NCBI RefSeq assembly: GCF_900176345.1
Contig: NZ_FWXU01000007.1
Span: forward strand, 221,852-285,851
Reading direction: 5' to 3'
Origin: Rhizobium sp. RU36D
GTDB taxonomy: Bacteria; Pseudomonadota; Alphaproteobacteria; Rhizobiales; Rhizobiaceae
Length of the DNA stretch: 64,000 nucleotides
Positions 54,394 to 62,783 of the stretch are shown here, in pieces; the stretch's first letter is position 1; every line of letters begins with the position of its first letter. Below the pieces are notes generated by a model that had not been told where the DNA came from, did no database searches, and saw nothing but the letters and a program-made list of their open reading frames with translations. The position numbers were made by a program, and so were the translations under genes.

Positions 54394-55152
54394 ATGCCAA
54401 GGATACTGATAACGGGTTGCTCCAGCGGTTTCGGCCATGCCATCGCCAATCGATTTGCCGGCGAGGGCTGGGATGTCGTTGCGACCATGCGTGTACCCCA
54501 GCCCGATCTCTTCGCTGGACATGACCGCATTGAGGTGCTGCCACTCGATGTCACGGATGCCGCGAGCATTGCCCATGCCGTGGCGCAGGCCGGGCCGCTT
54601 GACGCCCTCTTGAACAATGCGGGTGTCGGCCTGCTCAATGCGCTTGAGGGAACCGACATGGACAAGGCGCGTGACGTTTTCGAAACCAATGTGCTCGGCG
54701 CTATCGCCATGGCCAAGGCCGTCATGCCGCAGTTTCGCGCCCGCGGGGCAGGTGTGATCGTCAATGTCAGTTCGAGCGTGACGCTCAGGCCACTGCCGGC
54801 GCTCTCCGTCTACACCGCCAGCAAGGCCGCCCTCAACGGCTTCTCGGAAAGCTTCGCCGTGGAAGCCGCCCAGTTTGGAGTGACCGTGCGTCTCGTCCTG
54901 CCTGGCTCGGCACCGGCCACCTCGTTCGGCAAGAACGCGGTCGCCCGCATGGGCTTCGATATTCCCGAAGCCTATGCCGATTTCGTTCATGGCTATCTGA
55001 CAGACCTGCGCAGCTCGCCGCTATCGACCACGCCAGCCGACGTCGCCGATTCCGTCTGGCAGGCGGTGACGCAGCCCGACGCACCGGCTTGGATTGCCGC
55101 CGGAGCCGATGCGGAAGCCTGGATGCGGGATGCGATGCCGGTTGGTGGCTGA
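54394..55152 (+). CDS. Short-chain dehydrogenase/reductase
   Basis: A 252-aa classical SDR. The cofactor site is TGCSSGFG (residues ~7-14), the structural motif is LNNAGVG, the catalytic Ser lies in VNVSSSVTLR and the Tyr-Lys pair in VYTASKAAL. The arginine in ATMRVPQ after the second strand hints at NADPH preference. The substrate is unknown. CAGGAG lies before the ATG. It is probably regulated by the divergent AraC protein. Confidence 0.9.
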   Translation: MPRILITGCSSGFGHAIANRFAGEGWDVVATMRVPQPDLFAGHDRIEVLPLDVTDAASIAHAVAQAGPLDALLNNAGVGLLNALEGTDMDKARDVFETNVLGAIAMAKAVMPQFRARGAGVIVNVSSSVTLRPLPALSVYTASKAALNGFSESFAVEAAQFGVTVRLVLPGSAPATSFGKNAVARMGFDIPEAYADFVHGYLTDLRSSPLSTTPADVADSVWQAVTQPDAPAWIAAGADAEAWMRDAMPVGG

Positions 55153-55185
55153 AGGCTGACCCGCTCCGATCTGCTCGCGCGGACT

Positions 55186-55950
55186 TCAGACCGCTTCTAG
55201 GATCTGCCGTTGCAGTTCCACGGCGCGGGCGTCGGCCAGTTCGCGGCGGGGCCTTTCTAGGTCAATGGAGATGTCCAGTGCGATGAACCCTTCGCGCAGC
55301 ACAATGACGCGGTCGGCCAGTGCGACGGCCTCGGCGACATCATGCGTGATCAGCAGCGTGGTAAAACCGCGCCTGCGCCAGATGCCGTCCAGGAGCTTGT
55401 GCATCTCGATCCGGGTCAGCGCGTCAAGCGCGCCGAAGGGCTCGTCCAGCAGAAGAAGGGATGGCTTGCTGACCAGAGCGCGGGCCAATGCGACGCGCTG
55501 TTTCTGGCCGCCTGAAAGCACCGAGGGCCAATCGTTTTCGCGTCCTTCCAGTCCGACATCGCTCAAGGTGGCGAGCGCGTCCTGGCGCCAGTTGTGGCCG
55601 CGGGCAATGCCCACATTTTCCACGACCCGCTGCCATGGCACCAGCCGCGCCTCCTGGAACAGCAGGCGCACATGCGGATTGAGGCCTTCAACCGGCTTCT
55701 GGTCGACCAGAACCTGTCCCGCGGTCGGTCGGTCCAGTCCGGCGATCAGCCGAAGCAGGGTCGACTTGCCGCCGCCCGACCGGCCAACCACCGCAACGAA
55801 CTGACCCGGCTTTATGGTCAGATTGAAATGCTTGAGCACCGTGAGGCGGCTGAAGGACTTTTCGACGCCGGCTAGGCTTATCGGCAGGCCGCCGGTGCTT
55901 GTCGCCGACGCAGGCGGGCTGTCGATGGATACGGATTGAACGGCTGCCAT
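55186..55950 (-). CDS. ssuB: Sulfonate ABC transporter ATP-binding protein
   Basis: A 254-aa ATPase of the nitrate/taurine/sulfonate class. Walker A is GRSGGGKST, the signature is LSGGQKQRVALARAL, Walker B is LLLLDEPFGALD and the switch His is in LITHDVAEA. The start ATG shares one base with the ssuC stop (TGATG), so translation is coupled. It is the last gene of ssuABC. Confidence 0.92.
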   Translation of the reverse strand: MAAVQSVSIDSPPASATSTGGLPISLAGVEKSFSRLTVLKHFNLTIKPGQFVAVVGRSGGGKSTLLRLIAGLDRPTAGQVLVDQKPVEGLNPHVRLLFQEARLVPWQRVVENVGIARGHNWRQDALATLSDVGLEGRENDWPSVLSGGQKQRVALARALVSKPSLLLLDEPFGALDALTRIEMHKLLDGIWRRRGFTTLLITHDVAEAVALADRVIVLREGFIALDISIDLERPRRELADARAVELQRQILEAV

Positions 55951-56789
55951 CACCGCGCCTCCCCGTCGCCCTGGTAGGCCGGATGCCAGGAAAGGACCCG
56001 CTTCTCGATGAGGAGCGTGAGACTGTCGGCAGCCTTGCCGAGCAGCGCATAGATGATTATGCCGAGAAGCACGACATCCGTCAGGAAGAATTCGCGCGCA
56101 TTCATCGTCATGTAGCCGATCCCGCTATTGGCCGAGATCGTTTCGGCGACAATCAAAGTCAGCCACATGAAGCCGAGCGCATAGCGCAGTCCGACCAGGA
56201 TGGAGGGCAGGGCACCGGGCAGGATGATGCGCGTGACAAGCGCCTTGCGGTCGAGGCCGTAGATCTTGGCCATCTCGATGACCTGCGGATCGACGGTGCG
56301 CACACCATGAAAGGTGTTGATATAGATCGGAAAGAAAACGCCGATCGAGACCAGGAAGATCTTGGCGGTTTCATCGATGCCGAACCACAGGATGACGAGC
56401 GGGATCAGCGCCAGATGCGGCACGTTGCGCACCATCTGCAGCGTGCTGTCGAGCAGTGTTGCGGCTGGCTTCCAAAGGCCGTTGACGATGCCCAGGGCAA
56501 AACCCAGTCCGCCGCCGATGGCAAGGCCGATCAGGGCGCGCTTGGTCGATACCAGCGTGTGATAGATCAGGCTGCCATCCAGAAGCGCAGTCCAGCCGGC
56601 AACGGCCACGGTGCTTGGCGCCGGCATCAGCCGGGCGGTGACGAAGCCGCTTCGCGCCGCGATCTCCCAGATCACCAGCAGCCCCACGGGCAAGGCCCAT
56701 GGCGCGAAGGCCCGCCATAGCGAGAGCCGTAAGGGAGGTGTCGCCACCTCCCTACGCTGGGCATATCCTGTCAGCGCCGTCTCCGCCAT
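55950..56789 (-). CDS. ssuC: Sulfonate ABC transporter permease
   Basis: A 279-aa permease with about six helices and the EAA-type loop AKIYGLDRKALVTRIILPGALPSILVGLR (around residues 182-210), matching the SsuC/TauC group. Its start overlaps the ssuA stop (TGATG). Confidence 0.93.
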   Translation of the reverse strand: MAETALTGYAQRREVATPPLRLSLWRAFAPWALPVGLLVIWEIAARSGFVTARLMPAPSTVAVAGWTALLDGSLIYHTLVSTKRALIGLAIGGGLGFALGIVNGLWKPAATLLDSTLQMVRNVPHLALIPLVILWFGIDETAKIFLVSIGVFFPIYINTFHGVRTVDPQVIEMAKIYGLDRKALVTRIILPGALPSILVGLRYALGFMWLTLIVAETISANSGIGYMTMNAREFFLTDVVLLGIIIYALLGKAADSLTLLIEKRVLSWHPAYQGDGEAR

Positions 56790-57742
56790 CAGGCGCCGCC
56801 TTTCCGAACCACATCGGCAATGCTGAGCTTCTTGGGAATGAGGCCGAGGTCAAAGAAGGTGTCGGCAATCGCCTGCTGCTGCTTCATGACCGTTTCGTCG
56901 AGCGGCCGCACGCCGTAGGACTGGCGGTCGAGCGCCTTGATCAGCACCGGCTCGGGAATGCCGACGGAGGGAGCCAGTTCTGCCGCGGCCGCAGCGGTAT
57001 TCGCCTTGGTCCAGACATCGATCTCGCTGTTCGCCTCGATCAGCACGTCAACCGCTTGCGCATGCGCTTCAACAAAGGGCTTTGCGCCGAGATAGAACTG
57101 GTGGTTGGGCACGATGCCCTCGCCATTGCGCAGTTCGCGTGCCTCGATCGCCACTTCGGCGGCGGCCTGGAAGGGGTCCCAGATTACCCAGGCATCGACC
57201 GCGCCCCGCTCGAAGGCGGCACGACCATCGGCCGGCGGCAGGAACGAGACCTTGATGTCGCTATAGGCAAGCCCCGCTTCCTCAAGTGCCTTCACCAGGA
57301 GATAGTGAACGTTGGAGCCCTTGTTGAGCGCGACGGTCTTGCCCTTGAGGTCTGCCACCGATTTGATCGGACTGTCCTTTTGCACCAGAACGGCTTCGCC
57401 GCGGGGCGCGGGCGGCTCATGAGCGACATAGACCAGCGGCGCACCAGCGGCCTGAGCGAAAATCGGAGGCGTCTCACCGGTCGAGCCGAAATCGACCGCG
57501 CCGACATTCAGCGCTTCCAGAAGCTGAGGTCCGGCCGGGAACTCGGTCCATTGCGCCGTGTAACCGATCTTTTCCAGCTTCTTTTCGAGCAGGCCCTTGC
57601 CCTTCAGCAGGACGAGTGTGCCATATTTCTGATAGCCGATGCGGACAACCTTGTCGGCTGCTATTGCGGGCGCACCGCCGATGAGCGGCAGGGCAACGGA
57701 GCCCGCCAGCAGTCCCGTGAAATTTCGCCTGGAAATACGCAT
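56789..57742 (-). CDS. ssuA: Aliphatic sulfonate-binding protein
   Basis: A 317-aa periplasmic binding protein of the SsuA/TauA/NMT1 family. The N-terminus carries a twin-arginine-like signal (RISRRNFTGLL) with cleavage likely after APAIAA. Conserved blocks are RIGYQKYGTLVLLK, VDFGSTGETPPIFAQAAG and AWVIWDPFQAAAE. ATG at 57742 with GGGAG upstream. The linked SsuD-like monooxygenases support an alkanesulfonate ligand, though taurine or other sulfonates are possible. Confidence 0.92.
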   Translation of the reverse strand: MRISRRNFTGLLAGSVALPLIGGAPAIAADKVVRIGYQKYGTLVLLKGKGLLEKKLEKIGYTAQWTEFPAGPQLLEALNVGAVDFGSTGETPPIFAQAAGAPLVYVAHEPPAPRGEAVLVQKDSPIKSVADLKGKTVALNKGSNVHYLLVKALEEAGLAYSDIKVSFLPPADGRAAFERGAVDAWVIWDPFQAAAEVAIEARELRNGEGIVPNHQFYLGAKPFVEAHAQAVDVLIEANSEIDVWTKANTAAAAAELAPSVGIPEPVLIKALDRQSYGVRPLDETVMKQQQAIADTFFDLGLIPKKLSIADVVRKGGA

Positions 57743-58149
57743 CAAGAAAGCTCCCGTTTGTTTCTGTTCGCCAGCCGACCTCCGGCAGCACAATCAAAAA
57801 ATCACATAAAATACGTAGATTTTATAGCAATAATCGACCCCGCCGGGCGGCAGCTGTGGGAAAATTTAACTGCGCTGGCGCGGGTTCGCGTGAAACGGCT
57901 TTGCAAACGGGCGCGGCGGATCCCTTTTCCCGCATGTCAGGATGGCTCCGTCCGCGAACGAGACCGCGCTCGAAGGTTTGTGTCAATCGCAAGATAAATT
58001 TGGCGCCTTGGCCGCAAACGGGAAATTTTTGTTCTCGTTTTTGATCTTGATGTGATCGCTTTAGTTTTATTTTCCTCTTGCTGCGTGATCCCGGTTGCGA
58101 AATCCGGAAAATAATCTACTATTTAAGTAGAAAACATACAGGAGTTCAC
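57743..58149. other. Divergent control region ssuA / small ORFs, 407 bp
   Basis: It is AT-rich from 57785 to 57835 and again from 58020 to 58140. It holds an inverted repeat at 57806-57825, an AT-rich CTACT-N5-AGTAG repeat at ~58115-58130, and the CAGGAG ribosome site of the 57-aa ORF. No other coding region is supported. Confidence 0.6.
57806..57825. promoter_or_regulatory. AT-rich inverted repeat upstream of ssuA
   Basis: Perfect seven-base arms ATAAAAT and ATTTTAT around ACGTAG, 64 bp before the ssuA start. It is a candidate site for a sulfur-responsive LysR-type activator, though no such gene is in the window. Confidence 0.4.
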
Positions 58150-58323
58150 ATGGTCACCTCGTCAGTTGCTTTCGTTTCCAGCAGCCTCATCGCATCTGGC
58201 GTCCAGGGTTTCATGTGTTGCTCTTCCATGGATGGTTCCCCGATGGCCAGCAAAAGCGCCATCACCCTTCTGGAAGATCAACATCCCCATGAGAGGCAGG
58301 CCCATGCAACGGCAAACAGTTGA
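58150..58323 (+). CDS. 57-aa leader-like ORF with tandem cysteines
   Basis: The ORF has a good ribosome site (CAGGAG, five bases upstream) and encodes a short Ser-rich peptide with a CC pair in the middle (GFMCCSSMDG, residues ~20-29), in a region where sulfur metabolism genes are encoded. It overlaps the start of the 62-aa gene in another frame by 20 bases. GATGGC/GCCATC (58242-58263) could form a hairpin after the Cys codons. A cysteine-sensing leader peptide is possible, but it may be a non-coding reading frame. Confidence 0.4.
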   Translation: MVTSSVAFVSSSLIASGVQGFMCCSSMDGSPMASKSAITLLEDQHPHERQAHATANS

Positions 58324-58492
58324 ATTTGGCGGCATACCTGTTGGTATCGTCGTCCCGCAAAACGACAAGCTGCGTTTCATCGCGGTGAAATTTCACGTCA
58401 TCGACCTCGACAACCGGCTTTTTGCCAGTGTCACAGAGCTCAAGCGCGCGATCGGCGAGCATCTGATCGAAGCGAAACCCATGGCCGCGTGA
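58304..58492 (+). CDS. 62-aa conserved-looking hypothetical protein
   Basis: A small soluble alpha/beta protein. Two short strands (GGIPVGIVVPQNDKLRF and KFHVIDL) precede an amphipathic helix (ASVTELKRAIGEHL). GAGAGGCAGG lies before the ATG at 58304. I do not know its function. It is divergent from ssuABC and convergent with the monooxygenase gene, and it overlaps the 57-aa ORF, so coupling is possible. Confidence 0.6.
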   Translation: MQRQTVEFGGIPVGIVVPQNDKLRFIAVKFHVIDLDNRLFASVTELKRAIGEHLIEAKPMAA

Positions 58493-58646
58493 TGAGCGGT
58501 TGCCGCCGCCAGGCGCACGAGCCCGGGCGGCCTGCCGGTGAATGGCTCTAAGACAGATCCGAAGATTGGCCTTGCCGCATCTGGTTTGCAGCCGCGATCT
58601 CACCGCTGGGCTGTCGAACAGTGTGATCTGCTCATTTTGAGCATCC

Positions 58647-59711
58647 TCATTGCATGAGCGGCAGAAGCGTTTTTCCCTGGCGCTCGAGTTCTTCCAGGTA
58701 GGGCGTATCGGACAGGATGAAATGGGTGATCCCCAGCACCTGGTAGTTGCGCAGGGCCCGTGCCACCTCTTCCGCCGAGCCGACCAGCCAGGTGGTGCCG
58801 GCACCGCCGCCGCCGTATTTTCCTGGTGCCGTGTAGAGGTTGTCATCCAGGATGTCGCCTCTGCCGCTCAACTCCAGAAGACGCCGCTGGCCAGTGGCAA
58901 TGCCGTGGCGATGATCCTGCCAGTTGCCGGCGGCGCCCTCGGCCATCTTCGCCACTTTCGCTTCGGCATCTGCCCAGGCCTGTTGCGAGGTCTCGCGAAC
59001 GAGGGTCGTGATCCTGAGGCCAAACTGCAGTGGTGGCAGATCGCGATCAAGCGTTGCGCTCAGATCCCGTAGTCGTCCGATCCTCTCCCGCACACCGTCA
59101 AGCGGCTCTCCCCAGAACAATTGCACATCGGCTTCCGTCGCTGCCACCCGCTCGGCGGCCTCTGACGCGCCGCCAAAATAGAGCGGCGGATGGGGGCGAT
59201 CCTCGGTCTGCCTGAGGCGTGGTTGAACCGTTGATCCCTCAACCTGGAAATACTCACCCGAGAAGGTGACGCCTTCTTCCGTCCACAGTCTGCGCACGAG
59301 CCGCATGAACTCCTTGGTGCGTGCATAGCGTTGGGCCTGGTCACCCTCCTGATCGCCATAGGCCTTGAGGTCATCCGGCCCGGACACGACGTTGACGCGC
59401 ACGCGCCCATGGCTGAGGTGGTCGAGAGTTGCGGCCGCGGCTGCGAAATTCGCCGGCTTCCAATATCCCGGGCGGATGGCGATCAGCGGCTCGAAGCTGC
59501 TCGTCCGCGCCATCAGCGCCGTCGCCACTGTGAATGTATCCGGTCGCCCCCAGCCTGTGCCGATCAGGGCGCCTTTCCAGCCATGGGCCTCCATCGCCCT
59601 GGCCGGGGCGGTCAGCGTGTCGAGGCTGTTGTGATCAGGCGCTGCGTCATCCCCGCGGTGGCCGGCCTTCACGTCGTTTGGGATGTACCAGAAGAACTCG
59701 GATCGGGTCAT
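58647..59711 (-). CDS. LLM-class flavin-dependent monooxygenase, SsuD-like
   Basis: A 354-aa bacterial-luciferase-family enzyme. SsuD-type landmarks are FFWYIPN at the start, ATLDHLSHGRVRVNVVSGPD, PPLYFGGASEAAER and GGAGTTWLVG...LGITHFILSDTPYLEEL at the end. Such enzymes use reduced FMN and oxygen to split alkanesulfonates into aldehyde and sulfite. Reduced FMN would come from the reductase encoded at 60846-61406. The ATG overlaps the upstream dehydrogenase stop (ATGA). The exact sulfonate is unknown. Confidence 0.89.
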   Translation of the reverse strand: MTRSEFFWYIPNDVKAGHRGDDAAPDHNSLDTLTAPARAMEAHGWKGALIGTGWGRPDTFTVATALMARTSSFEPLIAIRPGYWKPANFAAAAATLDHLSHGRVRVNVVSGPDDLKAYGDQEGDQAQRYARTKEFMRLVRRLWTEEGVTFSGEYFQVEGSTVQPRLRQTEDRPHPPLYFGGASEAAERVAATEADVQLFWGEPLDGVRERIGRLRDLSATLDRDLPPLQFGLRITTLVRETSQQAWADAEAKVAKMAEGAAGNWQDHRHGIATGQRRLLELSGRGDILDDNLYTAPGKYGGGGAGTTWLVGSAEEVARALRNYQVLGITHFILSDTPYLEELERQGKTLLPLMQ

Positions 59712-60715
59712 GAGGATACCGTGATTTGATTGCGAAGCCTTCCCTCGTCCAGCAGTATCCTGATCGTTCGGGCGGCATTACGGCGCATCTCGATTGCCGC
59801 GTGATCGGAGTAGAAGGCATTGTGCGGCGTGATGACAAGCCGTCCCGCCAGCCACGCCTCCCGAGCGCGCCATGCCGACAGGAGAGGGTGGTCACCCGGC
59901 GGCTCCTGCTGCAGCGCGTCGATCGCGGCGGCGGCGAGATGGCCGCTGCGAAGTGCGGCCTCCAGCGCATCGAGATCGATGAGTTCACCACGCGCCGTAT
60001 TGACGATGATGGTGCCGGGTTTGATGCGGGCCAGCCTGTCGGCGTTCAGTAGTCCGCGTGTTTGCGCATTTGCCGGGCAATGCAAGGTTATGACGTCGGC
60101 GCTGGCAAATAGCGCGTCCAGCCGCTCACAGCGTTCGTAGCCGATGGCTTTTTCATGCCCTGGCGGCTGGCCGGGGTCATAGCCGAGGATGCGGAAGCCG
60201 AAGGGCTTGAGGCGGTTCACGACCGCCGTCCCAATGCGGCCGACGCCGACAACGCCTGCTGTTGCCGGGTTCGAGCGGGACAGTGGCTTGAGGCTGTTGA
60301 CCTGCCAGTTGTTCCGGTAGCCGCGCGCCTTGTGATCATGCTCCCAAAGCCGCCTGTGCAGGGAAAGGATCATGGCCATGGCGTGGTCGGCAACTTCCTC
60401 CGTGCCGTAATCCGGATTGTTGGCGAAGGGAATGCCGGCCTTTGCCAGGGCCTCAAGGTCGATCTTTTCGTAGCCCACGCCATAGCGCACCACGCCCTTG
60501 CAGCGCTTCAGATGGGCAATGCTCTGCGGGCCGAGACGAGCGCCCCAGACCATCAGGGCATCGAGCCGTTCAAGGCGGGCGGCCGAAAACTGCGCCTCAT
60601 CGGTGCTGCCGAAGAAGTCGATCTCGACATCGTCACCCAACACCTCCGCCTCAAGATCAGGCGTTCCGATCATGTGGTCGGTAATCCCGACCACAAACTT
60701 CGCTTTCGTCGTCAT
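59708..60715 (-). CDS. D-2-hydroxyacid dehydrogenase (CtBP-like)
   Basis: A 335-aa NAD-dependent dehydrogenase. The nucleotide motif is GVVGVGRIGTAV, and the catalytic Arg (VNTARGELID), Glu (LQQEPPG) and His (ITPHNAFYS) are all present. It resembles the C-terminal-binding-protein subgroup rather than PdxB or SerA. AAGGACC lies before the ATG at 60715. Placed between the FMN reductase and the SsuD-like enzyme and overlapping the latter, it may act on the carbonyl product or on a hydroxyacid sulfonate (inference). Confidence 0.87.
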   Translation of the reverse strand: MTTKAKFVVGITDHMIGTPDLEAEVLGDDVEIDFFGSTDEAQFSAARLERLDALMVWGARLGPQSIAHLKRCKGVVRYGVGYEKIDLEALAKAGIPFANNPDYGTEEVADHAMAMILSLHRRLWEHDHKARGYRNNWQVNSLKPLSRSNPATAGVVGVGRIGTAVVNRLKPFGFRILGYDPGQPPGHEKAIGYERCERLDALFASADVITLHCPANAQTRGLLNADRLARIKPGTIIVNTARGELIDLDALEAALRSGHLAAAAIDALQQEPPGDHPLLSAWRAREAWLAGRLVITPHNAFYSDHAAIEMRRNAARTIRILLDEGRLRNQITVSS

Positions 60716-60845
60716 GTCAGATGGTCCTTGGCGCCAGCGCACGATGCCCCATCCGGTCACACGTCTTTCACCGGGTGACCGAAAGGATGACCATGATCAG
60801 GCCGGCGAAGACGCGGTCGGCGGAGCGCGTTCGGGGGGCCGCCTG

Positions 60846-61406
60846 CTACTCGGCAGCGATGGCCGTTGTGCTCTGCCGGGAGTCCAGCAAGAGTGCGGCT
60901 TCGGCGACGGCCTGGTCGGCACGCGACAGGATGGCCGGTGACAGGCGGCCGTCGATCCGGTCGCGTCCAGAGGCGTAAATGGCCGTTGGCACAACAAAGG
61001 CCTCGAAGAAGGCGAAGAGCGGTCGCAACTGGTGCTCGACCACGAGCGAGTGACGGTCGCCGCCGCCCGTGGCGGTCAGGATCACAGGCTTTCCCCTGAG
61101 GTCTGCAGGGTCGAGCAGATCGATGACATGCTTGAACAGACCGGCATAACTGCCCTTGTAGGTGGGAGAACCGATCACCAGCGCATCCGCCTCGATGATG
61201 GTTTGAACAATGCCGCGGGCCTGTCCATCAAGATCGGCGACGGATCGTGCCGTTGCCAGCGATGCGCCGAGGTCTTCGACGTCAAAGACCTTGTGCTGCA
61301 GGCCGGCGCGGTGGGCCAGGCTTTCCGTCACGTGCTCGACAAAACGCCGCGTACTGGAGGGGCGGGAGATATTGCCGGAGAAACCGACGATCAGATTGTT
61401 GCTCAT
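60846..61406 (-). CDS. NAD(P)H-dependent FMN reductase, SsuE/MsuE-like
   Basis: A 186-aa flavodoxin-fold reductase. FSGNISRPSSTRRFVEHV is the phosphate-binding loop, and the family hallmark GSPTYKGSYAGLFKHVIDLL is near residue 79. It supplies reduced FMN to two-component monooxygenases. AAGGAT lies six bases before the ATG at 61406. Neighbours on both sides are desulfonation-type enzymes, supporting the role. Confidence 0.9.
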   Translation of the reverse strand: MSNNLIVGFSGNISRPSSTRRFVEHVTESLAHRAGLQHKVFDVEDLGASLATARSVADLDGQARGIVQTIIEADALVIGSPTYKGSYAGLFKHVIDLLDPADLRGKPVILTATGGGDRHSLVVEHQLRPLFAFFEAFVVPTAIYASGRDRIDGRLSPAILSRADQAVAEAALLLDSRQSTTAIAAE

Positions 61407-61459
61407 GGACAAATCCTTCGAATGTCTGGTCATGGAAAGTTGGCCCGCCGCAGGCTGCG

Positions 61460-62641
61460 TCAGGCGGTCTTCAGCAGGGCAAGGCTTGCGGATGGCTTCG
61501 TTTGGTCGGCTTGCCCGCGCTGCCAGCGATCGAAGGCGGCGCGACCGAGCATCGTGACGGAGGTGTCTTCCTGGGGCGCATGAACCAGCACCGACTGAAC
61601 GTCGCGGAAATGGCGCTCGAGGGCGATGTCGGCATTGAGGCCCGGATTGCCGATGCCCCGGACGGCGATCTGCACGGCGTCGCGGATCTGTCGGCCGGCC
61701 AGCAGCCGCGCCCGGATCATCTGTTCCGCATCGCCGTGGCTATTCTCCAGCGCGCCGAAAATGATCTGCCGCGCGCCGGAAACCAGAAGATCGATCTCGC
61801 CCGACAGCGTCAGGAAGCGCTCGGTTCGCGCAATGGGGTGGCCGAGATTGGTCGGCACGCGCTCATGGGCAAAGCGGATGAAGACCTCCTGTGCGGCCTC
61901 TGCAGCACCGAGATAGAGCGCGGTGAGGGCCAGTGAGATGGCGGCATGGCCGCGGTTGTCCTGCTGCGCCACCGAGGGATCGACCAACTCCAGCACATCC
62001 TCTGCCGGGATCTCGACATCGGTAAACTGGACGTCGTGGGAGCCGGTGGCGCGCATGCCAAGGCTTTTCCAGTTTTCGATGACCTCGATGCCTGCAAGGC
62101 CGTTGGGAACGACGAATGTGCCGACACGCGGCGACGCTTCGTCCGTATGGGCCCAGACGAGGAAATGCGTGAGGCCGTGTGCCCCGGTCACGAAGCGTTT
62201 GCGCCCGGTGATCGACCAGCCGCTTGCGGTTCGCCTTGCCAGCGTCGCCGGCAGGCCGCCGCGCGCTGGCGATCCGAGTTCCGGCTCGACCCGCGCTGCG
62301 TTTAGGAGCAGCGGACGCTGCCGACTCTCGTCGAGAAGCCGTCGATACAGATGTTCAGGCCAATGGCTTTTGGCAGCCTGGCCAAGGTGGTTGAAGATCG
62401 TCATGGCGCTGATCAGCGCCACCGAGGGATCGCCGCGGCCGAGCGCCGCCAGAATTTGCGCTGCCTGTTTCAGGGTGCTGCCCCTGCCGCCATAGCGGCT
62501 TGCGACCGTGCTTTCAAGCAGGCCGGCGTGGTGGACGGCTTGGATGCCGGCCCAGGGAAAGGCGCCGGTGCGATCGGCGTCCGGAGCCGCATCGGCCAGC
62601 GCGCGCACGGTGTCATCGGTTACGAAGAGGTCTTGGGACAT
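61460..62641 (-). CDS. Acyl-CoA dehydrogenase-family flavoprotein, SfnC-like
   Basis: A 393-aa acyl-CoA-dehydrogenase-fold protein of the group linked to sulfur assimilation (SfnC, DszC-like monooxygenases). TGRKRFVTGAHGLTHFLVWA and LGMRATGSHDVQFTDVEIPAEDVL are typical; the usual catalytic Glu of true acyl-CoA dehydrogenases is not evident at the expected place, consistent with an FMN-dependent oxygenase role. GGAAGG lies before the ATG at 62641. It sits between the FMN reductase and a second SsuD-like gene. Confidence 0.86.
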   Translation of the reverse strand: MSQDLFVTDDTVRALADAAPDADRTGAFPWAGIQAVHHAGLLESTVASRYGGRGSTLKQAAQILAALGRGDPSVALISAMTIFNHLGQAAKSHWPEHLYRRLLDESRQRPLLLNAARVEPELGSPARGGLPATLARRTASGWSITGRKRFVTGAHGLTHFLVWAHTDEASPRVGTFVVPNGLAGIEVIENWKSLGMRATGSHDVQFTDVEIPAEDVLELVDPSVAQQDNRGHAAISLALTALYLGAAEAAQEVFIRFAHERVPTNLGHPIARTERFLTLSGEIDLLVSGARQIIFGALENSHGDAEQMIRARLLAGRQIRDAVQIAVRGIGNPGLNADIALERHFRDVQSVLVHAPQEDTSVTMLGRAAFDRWQRGQADQTKPSASLALLKTA

Positions 62642-62783
62642 GAGGCTCGGCCTTCCGGATCCAGGGCGGGTGCCCAAGGCAGTGCTGCGGTCTCGCGACG
62701 GGTTCGGATGCGAGACCTGATGTGGTGGCGCGCCGCAGGGAGGGAGAGATCGCGGCGCGCCAGGGAGGCACGGGTGTCAGACC

